From Bacteroidia bacterium (GTDB lineage: Bacteria > Bacteroidota > Bacteroidia > B-17B0 > Aurantibacillaceae), in contig JALHPG010000001.1 of NCBI GenBank assembly GCA_022842625.1, forward strand, positions 124,001-188,000: a DNA stretch of 64,000 bases, written 5' to 3'. Both the position numbers and the translations under genes were made by a program. The notes beneath the pieces were generated by a model. The model was not told where the DNA came from and did no database searches. It worked only from the letters and a program-made list of their open reading frames with translations. This document shows, piece after piece, positions 39,934 to 49,553 of this stretch (positions within the stretch are counted from its first letter, which is position 1; every line of letters begins with the position of its first letter).

Positions 39934-41121
39934 CTATTTCACTACACCTAATTCTTTGCCCACTTTAGCAAAAGCAGCAATGGCTTTATCTAAATGTTCT
40001 TGCGTATGCGCAGCACTTAATTGCACACGAATACGTGCTTTGTCTTTTGGTACTACCGGAAAGAAAAATCCGATAACATAAATACCTTCATCCAATAATT
40101 TTGCGGCAAAGGATTGCGCTAATTTTGCATCGTATAACATCACAGGTACAATCGCACTGTCGCCATCTTTAATTTCCAATCCGGCAGCTTTTATTCCCTT
40201 TTTAAAATAGTTCACGTTCCACTCTAATTTATCGCGCAGATCGGTTGTTTTGCTTAACAAATCGAACACTGCAATACTTGCACCAACAATACTTGGCGCT
40301 AATGAGTTACTAAATAAATACGGACGAGAACGTTGACGCAACAATTCAATAATTTCTTTTCTGCCGGAAGTAAAACCTCCCATTGCACCACCTAAGGCTT
40401 TTCCAAGGGTTCCGGTAATAATGTCTACGCGGCCAATTACATTTTTAGCTTCGATCGTTCCTCTTCCTGTTTTACCAATAAATCCGCTGGCGTGACATTC
40501 ATCCACCATTACCAAAGCATTGTATTTATCAGCTAGGTCACAAATTTTATCTAAAGGCGCAACAAAACCATCCATGCTAAATACACCATCTGTTACAATA
40601 ATTCTATGGCGTTGTGCTTGCGCTTTAATTAATTGCTCTTCCAAATCTGCCATGTCGCAATTTTTATAACGGTAACGTTGTGCCTTGCATAAACGCACTC
40701 CGTCTATAATACTCGCGTGATTTAATTCATCGCTGATAATAGCATCCTGCTCATCAAACAAGGGCTCAAATACGCCACCATTCGCATCAAAAGCAGCTGC
40801 ATATAAGATTGTATCTTCTGTGCCTAAAAAATCGGCTATCTTTTTTTCTAATGTTTTATGTATGTCTTGCGTGCCGCAAATAAAGCGCACACTGCTCATT
40901 CCAAAACCATGCGTATCTAAAGCATTTTTAGCAGCCTCTAACACTTTTGGGTGAGATGATAATCCCAAATAATTATTAGCACAAAAAATAATTACATCTT
41001 TTCCGTTTACCTTAACAACAGCATCCATAGGTGTTGTAATAACGCGCTCGCGTTTAAATAAACCATTGCTTTCTATTTCAGCTAAAGTGCCTTGAAGTTG
41101 TTCTTTTAATTTTCCGTACAT
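39934..41121 (-). CDS. kbl: Glycine C-acetyltransferase (2-amino-3-ketobutyrate CoA ligase)
   Basis: [58 protein letters not shown]. Confidence 0.93.
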   Translation of the reverse strand: MYGKLKEQLQGTLAEIESNGLFKRERVITTPMDAVVKVNGKDVIIFCANNYLGLSSHPKVLEAAKNALDTHGFGMSSVRFICGTQDIHKTLEKKIADFLGTEDTILYAAAFDANGGVFEPLFDEQDAIISDELNHASIIDGVRLCKAQRYRYKNCDMADLEEQLIKAQAQRHRIIVTDGVFSMDGFVAPLDKICDLADKYNALVMVDECHASGFIGKTGRGTIEAKNVIGRVDIITGTLGKALGGAMGGFTSGRKEIIELLRQRSRPYLFSNSLAPSIVGASIAVFDLLSKTTDLRDKLEWNVNYFKKGIKAAGLEIKDGDSAIVPVMLYDAKLAQSFAAKLLDEGIYVIGFFFPVVPKDKARIRVQLSAAHTQEHLDKAIAAFAKVGKELGVVK

Positions 41122-41150
41122 ACTAATTGTTTTTATGGTGTGAATTTAAT

Positions 41151-41185
41151 AAAAAAAGCCCGTTAAAATTTAATTTAACGGGCAT
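41151..41185 (-). terminator. Intrinsic terminator for the upstream minus-strand gene
   Basis: GCCCGTTAAA / TTTAACGGGC with A7 on the + strand (U7 in the minus transcript). Confidence 0.8.
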
Positions 41186-41199
41186 AATTTACAATTACA

Positions 41200-42513
41200 T
41201 TATTTACAGATAATAAGCTTTTGAGGCTTGGATTGACCGCTGTCGTTAACCACAACTAAGGTATAAATACCAGAATTAAATTTTTGTGTATTGACTTGGA
41301 CTAAGGATAGTGAAATTTTTTCTTCGAAAACTTTTTTACCTAAATTATCAAAAATATACAACACTGTTTTATCGTTTATTTGTCCCGCCCAAGAAACTAT
41401 AAGTTCATTTGTTGCAGGATTTGGCATCATACTTAAATAATGATCCATAATAAATTTGTTGTCAGTTATTCCGGTTGGCGCACATGTAGGAGCAAGGGTT
41501 GTAGTTTGTCCGCATCGCCATTGTGAGTAAGTAATACCAGTCGATCCGCTCCATGCAGCAAATGCTGTTTGTTTTTGATCGATCGTTTTCCAATTAATTT
41601 TTCCTTGAGTTTTCATAACATTAATTGAGTCAAGAACTCGAGAAAGAGTAGCCGGCATTTGAAATGTTGGTGTTACTGTACTTGTTCCAAAATCTTTAAA
41701 ATTTATCATGAGGGTTCCGTTGTAAAATTTATTTGCAGGGTAAGTGCCATTTTTAATCTTTGTTGCTTCATTTCTAATGTCTGCGATCATAGCGTTTACA
41801 TTGGTTGTAGGAGTTAAAACCCACGAACAGCCATTTCCTTGCAACCAAACATTTTGCGCAGGATCATGGCAATAAAAATCAATTGAATCATTTTTGCCGC
41901 GTGGTTTCCAAACTCCATAATTACTTGCATCATTGTCGTGTGGGGGTAAGCTCCCTGCTCCCCAAATAACATTTGCTTTCCAAGTAAAAGTTGGCACGCT
42001 TTGCGCGGTAATAGTTGTGGTATAAGGGATCCAATCCCCAGAAGCATAAGACTGGCTGGGGGTAACCGTGCCGTTATAATAAATAAAACCTCCAACAACG
42101 TTGCTTGCCTGAGCTCCTGTTAGATTTATTGAATAACTTACGTCTGCTATATTATAGGGGCTAGGGCTTTTATACCGTGGATCTATTTGCACAACGTTTG
42201 CAGGAATGCCACCAATATTATAAGCATATTGTAGTATATCCGTAGTGGCTGTAGCTGCAGATTCATGAATTAAACTGCCTTGAACAAAATTTGGATTGAG
42301 TTGCATGTTATACTTTGCGCCCTTAGCAAATACCAAGTCCACAATTTTTCTAAGGGTGTCGCGCGTTTGATTAAAATTAGCAGCAGTGGTATAATTTTCT
42401 GCGGGCTCATTATGCGATGTAATACCAAAATTTAATGTCGGCGTTGGCACTTGCGAAAAATAAGAATTAGATAGTGTTATAAATATCAAAATAAGCGTAA
42501 TTGTTTTTTTCAT
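41200..42513 (-). CDS. T9SS-secreted protein of unknown function
   Basis: Signal peptide; C-terminal sorting domain MMPNPATNELIVSWAG...FNSGIYTLVVVNDSGQSKPQKLIICK. Confidence 0.7.
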   Translation of the reverse strand: MKKTITLILIFITLSNSYFSQVPTPTLNFGITSHNEPAENYTTAANFNQTRDTLRKIVDLVFAKGAKYNMQLNPNFVQGSLIHESAATATTDILQYAYNIGGIPANVVQIDPRYKSPSPYNIADVSYSINLTGAQASNVVGGFIYYNGTVTPSQSYASGDWIPYTTTITAQSVPTFTWKANVIWGAGSLPPHDNDASNYGVWKPRGKNDSIDFYCHDPAQNVWLQGNGCSWVLTPTTNVNAMIADIRNEATKIKNGTYPANKFYNGTLMINFKDFGTSTVTPTFQMPATLSRVLDSINVMKTQGKINWKTIDQKQTAFAAWSGSTGITYSQWRCGQTTTLAPTCAPTGITDNKFIMDHYLSMMPNPATNELIVSWAGQINDKTVLYIFDNLGKKVFEEKISLSLVQVNTQKFNSGIYTLVVVNDSGQSKPQKLIICK

Positions 42514-42620
42514 ACAAAAATTTATTAGGTTTAATTTACAATCGAAATTAATAAATTTAGTATAAAAGGCAAATAAATTACTGGTTATTACTAAAGTAAT
42601 TTTTACTTTTGAAGTACATT

Positions 42621-43679
42621 ATGACTTATATAATTTCAGGGATACAACAGGTTGGAATTGGCGTTGCCAATGTTCACGAAGGTTTTAAATGGTACAATAA
42701 CAATTTTGGAATGGATATTCCAATTTTTGAAGAAGCTGCCGAAGCAAATTTGATGCTGCCTTACACAGGCGGCAAACCACATAAGCGTCACGCTATATTA
42801 GCCATTAACATGAAAGGCGGCGGCGGCTTTGAGATTTGGCAATACACCAGCCGCACACCACAAGCTTGCGCCTTTAAACCACAATTGGGTGACTTAGGAT
42901 TATTTTGCGCTAAAATAAAAACAGAAAATATTACCGCTTCCTTTGAGTTTTTAAAATCAAAGGGCGTAAAAATGCTTGGCAACATTTCTAAAAATCCGGT
43001 TGGTAAACAACATTTTTTTATTGAAGATGCTTTTGGAAATTTATTTGAGATAATTGAAGATAATGTTTGGTTTGGCAAAGGTTTAAAAGAAACCGGCGGA
43101 CCGGTAGGCATGATCATTGGCGTTAAAAATATTGAGAAATCAATTAAATTTTATTCAGATATTTTAGGTTACGATAAAGTGTTATACAATGGCGAAGGAA
43201 GCTATGATGACCTTTCTGTTTTACCGGGAGGCTCAGTAACCGCTAAGCGCGCCATTTTAACACATAGTAAGGAACGTGTTGGTCCATTCTCAAAATTATT
43301 TGGTAATAGTTATATCGAATTAGTAGAAGCGAAAAATTATACGCCTCGCAATATTTTCGAAAATCGTTTTTGGGGCGATCTTGGTTTTATTCATTTATGT
43401 TTTGATATTAAAAACATGGCAGCTCTAAAAACCGCTTGCGAAGCTGCAGGACACCCATTTACAGTTGATGGCGGCTCGGGTTTTGAAATGGGTGAAGCAG
43501 CAGGACATTTTACGTACATCGAAGATCCGGATGGAACTTTAATTGAATTTGTTGAAACCAAAAAAATTCCGATCATGAAAAAATGGGCTTGGTATTTGGA
43601 TCTTAAAAAACGCGCGCCCGAAAAACCTTTGCCTAATTGGATGCTAAAAGCATTGGCCATGAACAGGAAAAAGGTTTAG
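42621..43679 (+). CDS. VOC-superfamily protein with two glyoxalase-like modules
   Basis: IQQVGIGVANVHEGFKWY and IGVKNIEKSIKFYSDILGYDKVLY, YIEDPDGTLIEFVET. Confidence 0.8.
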   Translation: MTYIISGIQQVGIGVANVHEGFKWYNNNFGMDIPIFEEAAEANLMLPYTGGKPHKRHAILAINMKGGGGFEIWQYTSRTPQACAFKPQLGDLGLFCAKIKTENITASFEFLKSKGVKMLGNISKNPVGKQHFFIEDAFGNLFEIIEDNVWFGKGLKETGGPVGMIIGVKNIEKSIKFYSDILGYDKVLYNGEGSYDDLSVLPGGSVTAKRAILTHSKERVGPFSKLFGNSYIELVEAKNYTPRNIFENRFWGDLGFIHLCFDIKNMAALKTACEAAGHPFTVDGGSGFEMGEAAGHFTYIEDPDGTLIEFVETKKIPIMKKWAWYLDLKKRAPEKPLPNWMLKALAMNRKKV

Positions 43680-43772
43680 TTAATTGTTGTTTTATTACGT
43701 GTGATAACTATCACTGTTTCATTAATACATTATTAATGGCAGTTCCTCTACATTTTGCTTACCTTTATTAGT

Positions 43773-44384
43773 ATGAAACACTACTTGATAATTTTTATTT
43801 TTATTGTTTGCGCAAAACTTTCGGCACAAGAAATTGTTTCGTCAAGTAGTTCTATCGAATCGTGTGCAGACAGTGCTAATTGCTACACAGTAAAAGGTCC
43901 GGCTTATTTATTTTACGATGAAAGCAAAAACGATCTGTTTTTAAAAATTATGTTTTCTGATTTTAAACGACAAGGTGATACCGCTGATGTTTGGTTAAAT
44001 AGAACTTCAGACAGCATCTTATATTTTAAGGCCGATCTTCAAAAAGAACAATTTCCAACACTAAGCAATCAAAACACAAAAACAATTGAGCTTAACGGAC
44101 AAGTTTATTTTAATAATAAATGGAGAGATCAAAAGATAAACCTTTCCATTTTTAGTTCAGAAAACAGTATTGTAAATACCAGTAACACCAATGCAAATTT
44201 TAAGTACGATAATTATAAAGTCAATTTTAGTTTGCCCTTTGTACCCAAACAATTTAAAACCTACAAAAAATCACATTACACTAAACAAACTATTAGTATT
44301 AACATAACCATGGGCAGAATAAATTTGTTAAAACCCGGCATGGAAAACCTTTTAAAGGATATCTATTATCAGTCTTCGCACTAA
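43773..44384 (+). CDS. Secreted hypothetical protein, possibly YceI-like
   Basis: Signal peptide MKHYLIIFIFIVCAKLSAQ; beta-rich remainder; family assignment weak. Confidence 0.45.
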   Translation: MKHYLIIFIFIVCAKLSAQEIVSSSSSIESCADSANCYTVKGPAYLFYDESKNDLFLKIMFSDFKRQGDTADVWLNRTSDSILYFKADLQKEQFPTLSNQNTKTIELNGQVYFNNKWRDQKINLSIFSSENSIVNTSNTNANFKYDNYKVNFSLPFVPKQFKTYKKSHYTKQTISINITMGRINLLKPGMENLLKDIYYQSSH

Positions 44385-44415
44385 CACTTTGCCTATCTAA
44401 TCTAACCGCATTGTC

Positions 44416-44519
44416 ACATAGATTCAATTGATCTTGGCTTTCTTTTAAAGTTTACATAGTTGCCTCACTATTGTAAAGCCAAACCTATAGTTCTCTCTCA
44501 TTTTCCTATGTTTCTATGT
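44416..44519. repeat. Dispersed-type intergenic repeat with nested inverted motifs
   Basis: ACATAG at 44416 and 44454; TTGGCTTT (44434) / AAAGCCAA (44475); CTATGT at 44506 and 44514. Confidence 0.5.
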
Positions 44520-44562
44520 GGTTTAACAGCTTACTATTACCTTTTTTACCTACCTTTGCGCC

Positions 44563-45555
44563 GTGATAAAAATAGGCGACCATATTGAACTTCCTGATTT
44601 TCCCTTATTACTTGCTCCTATGGAGGATGTGAGCGATCCGCCGTTTAGAATGGTTTGCAAGCAATATGGTGCCGATCTGATGTATACTGAATTTATCAGT
44701 AGCGAGGGGCTTATTCGCGATGCCATTAAAAGCAGAAAAAAATTAGATATTTTTGATTACGAGCGTCCAATTGGTATTCAGATATTTGGGGGCGACGAAG
44801 AAGCAATGGCGCTTTCGGGTAAAATTGTAGATGCTGCCAACCCCGATATTGTAGATATTAATTTTGGTTGCCCTGTTAAAAAGGTTGTTTGCAAAGGTGC
44901 TGGTGCTGGTGTTTTAAAAGATGTTGATCTAATGGTGCGCTTAACCAAAGCGGTTATTAAAAGCACTAATTTACCCGTTACTGTTAAAACTCGCCTGGGT
45001 TGGGATGATGCAACCATTAATATTATGGAAGTAGCTGAGCGCTTGCAAGACATAGGCATTAAAGCATTAAGCATTCATGGGCGCACGCGCCAGCAAATGT
45101 ACAAGGGCTCTGCTAATTGGGCACCTATTGCAGAAGTAAAAAACAATCCACGCATAAAAATTCCCATTTTTGGTAATGGCGATATTGATAGTCCGAAAAA
45201 AGCTTTAGAGTATAAAAACAGATATGGCATTGATGGTATTATGATAGGCCGTGCTGCCATAGGCTATCCTTGGATATTTAACGAAATAAAACATTTTTTT
45301 GAAACCGGAGAGCATCTTCCAAAGCCAACCATTGTAAACCGAGTTGAAGTGTGCAAAACACATTTAGAAAAATCGGTTGAGTGGAAAGGCGAAAAATTAG
45401 GTCTTTTAGAGATGCGCAATCACTATTCTAATTACTTTAAAGGCATTCCAAATTTTAAAGAAACCAGAACAAAATTAGTTACCTTAAATTCTTCTTTAGA
45501 ATTATTTGACTTGTTAGACACAATACCGCAAATGCCCGACTTACAGGCTATTTAG
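44563..45555 (+). CDS. dusB: tRNA-dihydrouridine synthase
   Basis: LAPMEDVSDPPFRMVCKQYGADLMYTEF, NFGCPVKKVVCKGAGA, GTG start. Confidence 0.94.
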   Translation: MIKIGDHIELPDFPLLLAPMEDVSDPPFRMVCKQYGADLMYTEFISSEGLIRDAIKSRKKLDIFDYERPIGIQIFGGDEEAMALSGKIVDAANPDIVDINFGCPVKKVVCKGAGAGVLKDVDLMVRLTKAVIKSTNLPVTVKTRLGWDDATINIMEVAERLQDIGIKALSIHGRTRQQMYKGSANWAPIAEVKNNPRIKIPIFGNGDIDSPKKALEYKNRYGIDGIMIGRAAIGYPWIFNEIKHFFETGEHLPKPTIVNRVEVCKTHLEKSVEWKGEKLGLLEMRNHYSNYFKGIPNFKETRTKLVTLNSSLELFDLLDTIPQMPDLQAI

Positions 45556-45696
45556 CTTAATTGCCCAATTAGTAATTTCATTTAAGGCGGCAACAAAACA
45601 TGCCTTGCAAGGGAAATTAGGCTTTGAGTGTTAAAAAAATATTTCCTACCACCATAAATATGTTCTAATTTTAGTATTACTTCGTATTAGTTTTTA

Positions 45697-47904
45697 ATGA
45701 AAATTATTTTAAAATATTCTTATATATTTTTGTTCGCTCTGTTCGTTTTGCATGGAGGAAGATCTTTTTCTCAAAAAAACCGAATTGATTCTTTATTGAA
45801 AGTTGTTAAGGGTTTAGGGGCAGAAATGTCTTCTTCGAGTTTAGACGATACGGTTAGAATTAAAGCTTTAATAGATCTAAGTAAGGAGTACGTTTTTAAT
45901 AGAGACTTTTCAAAATCCATTAAATATGCAAGTATTGCAAAGCTAATTTCCGAAAAACTCGTTACCGCCTTAGACATTTCAATATCTAAAACCTGGCTGG
46001 CAAACTCTTTACAAAGCATTGCCTTTACCTTCGAAAACCAGGAAAATTTCCCTAATGCACTTGCGCAATACAAAAAGGAATTAGTGTTAAGGGAAGCTAT
46101 TGGAGAAAAACACAGTATTTCAAAATGCCTAAATAAAATTGGCGAAATGTATAATTCGATGGATAATTTAGATGCCTCGTTAGAATATTATTACAAGGCG
46201 CTAAGCTTGATAGACGAGGTAAATTATAAAGACGACGTATTAACTATATACAATAATATTGGAATTGCTTACGACAGACAAAAAAATCATTCAAAATCTT
46301 TGGAGTATTATGTTAAGGTGCTAAACTTAAGTAAAGCAACAAATGACAAAAACACAATGGGTATTTGTTACTCTAACATTGGCACATTATATGCCGAAGA
46401 CGGGAAAAATTCTCAGGCCTTAGATTACTTTTTTAAATTTTTAAAAATCGCAGAGGAGTTAGGTAACAAAAAAAATATTGCCATAGCTTATTTAAACATC
46501 TCTAATGTATATGATGTTGAGGGTAATTATACTAAGTCTTTTGAAATGCAATTTAAGGCTATTAAGGTGTTTGAAGAATTAGGCAACCAGTCAGAACTAG
46601 CCTTAATTAAGGCAAACATTGGATCGTCCTATCTTTCTTTAGCGAAAACAACTTCCAATAAAAACGAAAAAGACAAAAGCCTTCGTGAATCTGAAAAGTA
46701 CCTAAAAGAATCGCTCATGCTGTACAAAAAAATTGGCCAAATAGAAAGCATAGGCCAGGTATATTATGATCTATCTGAATTAGCCATGCTAAGGGGAAAT
46801 TTTGAATCATCATTAAATGACTATAAGAATTATATTCTGTACAGAGATAGTTTAACGAAGTTGAAAGACAATGAAAAAAGCATTCGCGCTGAAATGAATT
46901 ACGAGTTTAATCAAAAAGAAAACTTATCTAAATTAGCTTTGGAAAAAAATCAGGCAGTTGCAAACGAAGAAAGCGAAAGACAAAAAAAAATACTATACCT
47001 ATTTGTTGTAGCCTTTGTTTTTACAGCCATTTTGGCCATTTTTATTTTCAGAAGTAACCGGAATAAACAAAAAGCTAATAGAATAATTACTCTCCAAAAA
47101 CAAGAGGTTGAACGACAGAAAAATTTAGCAGAAGAAAAACAAACACAGATACTTGCTAGTATTAATTATGCCAAGCGCATTCAAGATTCGGTTTTAATTT
47201 CTGAAGAAAAAATAACGGCTAATATTCCCAATCTATTTATTACTTATATTCCTAAGGATATTGTAAGTGGCGATTTTTATTGGTATTCAAAACAAGGGCA
47301 CGAGTCGTTTATTGTGGTGGCAGATTGCACAGGTCATGGGGTGCCGGGCGCATTTTTAAGCATGGTAGGCAGTACGCTTCTAAATGAAATAATTAATCAT
47401 AAAAAGGTGTTTGATCCTGCATTAATAATTAAAGAGCTTTCCATTGGATTATCGAACACATTTGTAAGTAAGGGCAAAGATGATTTCAACCAGGACGGCA
47501 TGGATATTTCGATCTGTAAGATCGATCACGAAACAAAAAAGCTATACTTTGCCGGCGCCAATCAACCAATATATCTGGTAGACAGCAAATCAACCAAAGA
47601 GATCAAGGCGCAAATAAGTTCCATCAACGGGATTTTTGCTTTAAATAAAAACGAAACTATCACCAACTTTGAGTGGGATCTAAAACCCGACACAATGGTG
47701 TATATGTCTACCGACGGATATGTTGATCAGATAGGCGAAATAACAAATAAGAAATTTTTAAGCTCCCGTTACGAAAAACTATTAAAAGAAATTAATGGTT
47801 TACCTATTGAAAAGCAAAATCAATTGCTGGAAGAAAACTTTGATGAATGGATGGGCGACTCAAAACAAATAGATGATGTTTTGGTAATTGGTTTTAGGAT
47901 CTAA
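45697..47904 (+). CDS. TPR-containing SpoIIE/PP2C-type serine phosphatase (SiaA-like role)
   Basis: TPR repeats, TM, coiled coil, then SGDFYWYSKQGHESFIVVADCTGHGVPGAFLSMVG. Confidence 0.9.
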   Translation: MKIILKYSYIFLFALFVLHGGRSFSQKNRIDSLLKVVKGLGAEMSSSSLDDTVRIKALIDLSKEYVFNRDFSKSIKYASIAKLISEKLVTALDISISKTWLANSLQSIAFTFENQENFPNALAQYKKELVLREAIGEKHSISKCLNKIGEMYNSMDNLDASLEYYYKALSLIDEVNYKDDVLTIYNNIGIAYDRQKNHSKSLEYYVKVLNLSKATNDKNTMGICYSNIGTLYAEDGKNSQALDYFFKFLKIAEELGNKKNIAIAYLNISNVYDVEGNYTKSFEMQFKAIKVFEELGNQSELALIKANIGSSYLSLAKTTSNKNEKDKSLRESEKYLKESLMLYKKIGQIESIGQVYYDLSELAMLRGNFESSLNDYKNYILYRDSLTKLKDNEKSIRAEMNYEFNQKENLSKLALEKNQAVANEESERQKKILYLFVVAFVFTAILAIFIFRSNRNKQKANRIITLQKQEVERQKNLAEEKQTQILASINYAKRIQDSVLISEEKITANIPNLFITYIPKDIVSGDFYWYSKQGHESFIVVADCTGHGVPGAFLSMVGSTLLNEIINHKKVFDPALIIKELSIGLSNTFVSKGKDDFNQDGMDISICKIDHETKKLYFAGANQPIYLVDSKSTKEIKAQISSINGIFALNKNETITNFEWDLKPDTMVYMSTDGYVDQIGEITNKKFLSSRYEKLLKEINGLPIEKQNQLLEENFDEWMGDSKQIDDVLVIGFRI

Positions 47905-48272
47905 ACTTCGTTAAAAATAAATTTCAACCCTGTTAGTTTTTCCAGTCTGGTTCCGGTTTGCATCATATCACCATCTCCAATATCGTAATTCCAATTAAGC
48001 TTAACAGTTTTTGTTTTTGCTAATTCATCAAACAATAAAATTATTCGCATTATTTGTTTTGTAGAAGCAGTACTTAAATAATCAAAATGAAAAACAACAT
48101 TTGTAATTTCTTTTGGCGATTTAAGATAATCTAATATATAGGCTACTAAAGGATCGTAAAAAATTATAGCATTTTCCGGCAGAGATCGTTTTGAGATCTC
48201 AAACACGCCTTTAAGATCATCAAACATTACATTTGGCGCATCCTCTGTTGCTTCTCGTTTTAATGTTGCCAT
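47901..48272 (-). CDS. SiaC-like regulatory phosphoprotein (DUF1987)
   Basis: KGVFEISKRSLPENAIIFYDPLVAYILDYL; FHFDYLSTASTKQI. Confidence 0.85.
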   Translation of the reverse strand: MATLKREATEDAPNVMFDDLKGVFEISKRSLPENAIIFYDPLVAYILDYLKSPKEITNVVFHFDYLSTASTKQIMRIILLFDELAKTKTVKLNWNYDIGDGDMMQTGTRLEKLTGLKFIFNEV

Positions 48273-48276
48273 TATA

Positions 48277-49407
48277 TTAATACTTAATATTTGCTTTTAT
48301 GATAATAAATGTTTTTTCGTTTAGGTAAGGAACCATTTCTATCTCTATTTTATTCTTACTTTTAAGTCTAATGTCAATAAACCCCAAGCCGGCCCCTTGC
48401 TTGTTTGCATCTTGTTCTAACAAAAGTGTTTCTAAATAAAGTTTTTCTATGGCCTCATCACCCAAAGAGTTCACATGATCAATTCTTTTTACGAGAGCTT
48501 CAATTTTCGAATTCTCAATATAGTTTCCTGTTATTAACGAACAAATATTATTATTATCTGCTACCATAAATAAACCCGGTCTGTCTTCGCTATTATTTAA
48601 TCCTGTAGCATGGTAACTGATGTTTTGAAGCAATTCGATCATAATGGAAACAGACGTTTTTTTAAAACTAAACTTTTCCGTTAAATACATGCTCCCTTCA
48701 GCCATTGACAGCAAACTCCTAACATTTTCGTGTTTAAACTGTCCTTGAAAAAAAATCTTTAAATTGTTATCTAAAACAACCTTATGTACATTCTCTACTA
48801 TATCAAACTTATCAGGTTCCGGCGAATTGGTGTCTAAATTCTGCCCCTCAGTTATTTTTGACTGAAAATAAAAGTAGGAGTTTTTTTCATCAAGTTTCTT
48901 AAAATCATAAGCAAGCTTATTCCCGCTCTTCCTCACCATTTCAATTAATCCCAAGCCTGCACCCCCTTTTTCAGAAAACCCTCCCGCACTCAACACTTCC
49001 TTTTGATACTCTTTCAATTCGTCGGCACTTAATGAATTTACTTTCGCAAGTTTTTGCGAAAGAGAAGGTATATGCTCGTTTTCAATAGCATTTCCCGAAC
49101 CTATCAGGTATCCTCCAGTAAATTTATGTATTGAAAAAAAACCGTCCATTAACCTGGCATCCTGACTTATTCCCTGGTGTCTGGTGATATTTTGCAGCGA
49201 TTCAACAATAATAAAATATACCTTTTTCTTCATCTTTAGCGATTCGCTCTCAACTTCCATATTAGTCTCAGCTAAAGATAAAATGCGTTCGGTTAAATCA
49301 TTAGTGAAATCGCCGTTGTACGCATAATTTAATTGGTAATTATTTAAAACATTAAATAATTCGGCGATTGATAGATATTTTTCATTTTTGGTCATTTCCA
49401 TAAACAA
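48277..49407 (-). CDS. Tandem two-domain SiaB-family kinase (DUF6272-like)
   Basis: Two GHKL-like units: IIVESLQNITRHQG ... KGGAGLGLIEMVRK and MIELLQNISYHATG ... QGAGLGFIDIRLKS. Confidence 0.8.
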   Translation of the reverse strand: MFMEMTKNEKYLSIAELFNVLNNYQLNYAYNGDFTNDLTERILSLAETNMEVESESLKMKKKVYFIIVESLQNITRHQGISQDARLMDGFFSIHKFTGGYLIGSGNAIENEHIPSLSQKLAKVNSLSADELKEYQKEVLSAGGFSEKGGAGLGLIEMVRKSGNKLAYDFKKLDEKNSYFYFQSKITEGQNLDTNSPEPDKFDIVENVHKVVLDNNLKIFFQGQFKHENVRSLLSMAEGSMYLTEKFSFKKTSVSIMIELLQNISYHATGLNNSEDRPGLFMVADNNNICSLITGNYIENSKIEALVKRIDHVNSLGDEAIEKLYLETLLLEQDANKQGAGLGFIDIRLKSKNKIEIEMVPYLNEKTFIIIKANIKY

Positions 49408-49553
49408 TCAAACATACAATTTAATTACAAGTTATAAAAATTAAATTGAAAAACCGCTTAGTTTTAAGCTTAAGGTATTTTTGGCGAGTTCTTTTAAAAA
49501 TTTAATTATTAATTACCTAATTGATTAATTATATTTGGTTAAATAATTCACCT

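Noticed and set aside
42621-43679. 4-hydroxyphenylpyruvate dioxygenase (hpd)
   Set aside because: Two VOC modules are clear, but the HPPD-specific C-terminal motifs I would expect are not seen; kept as generic VOC protein
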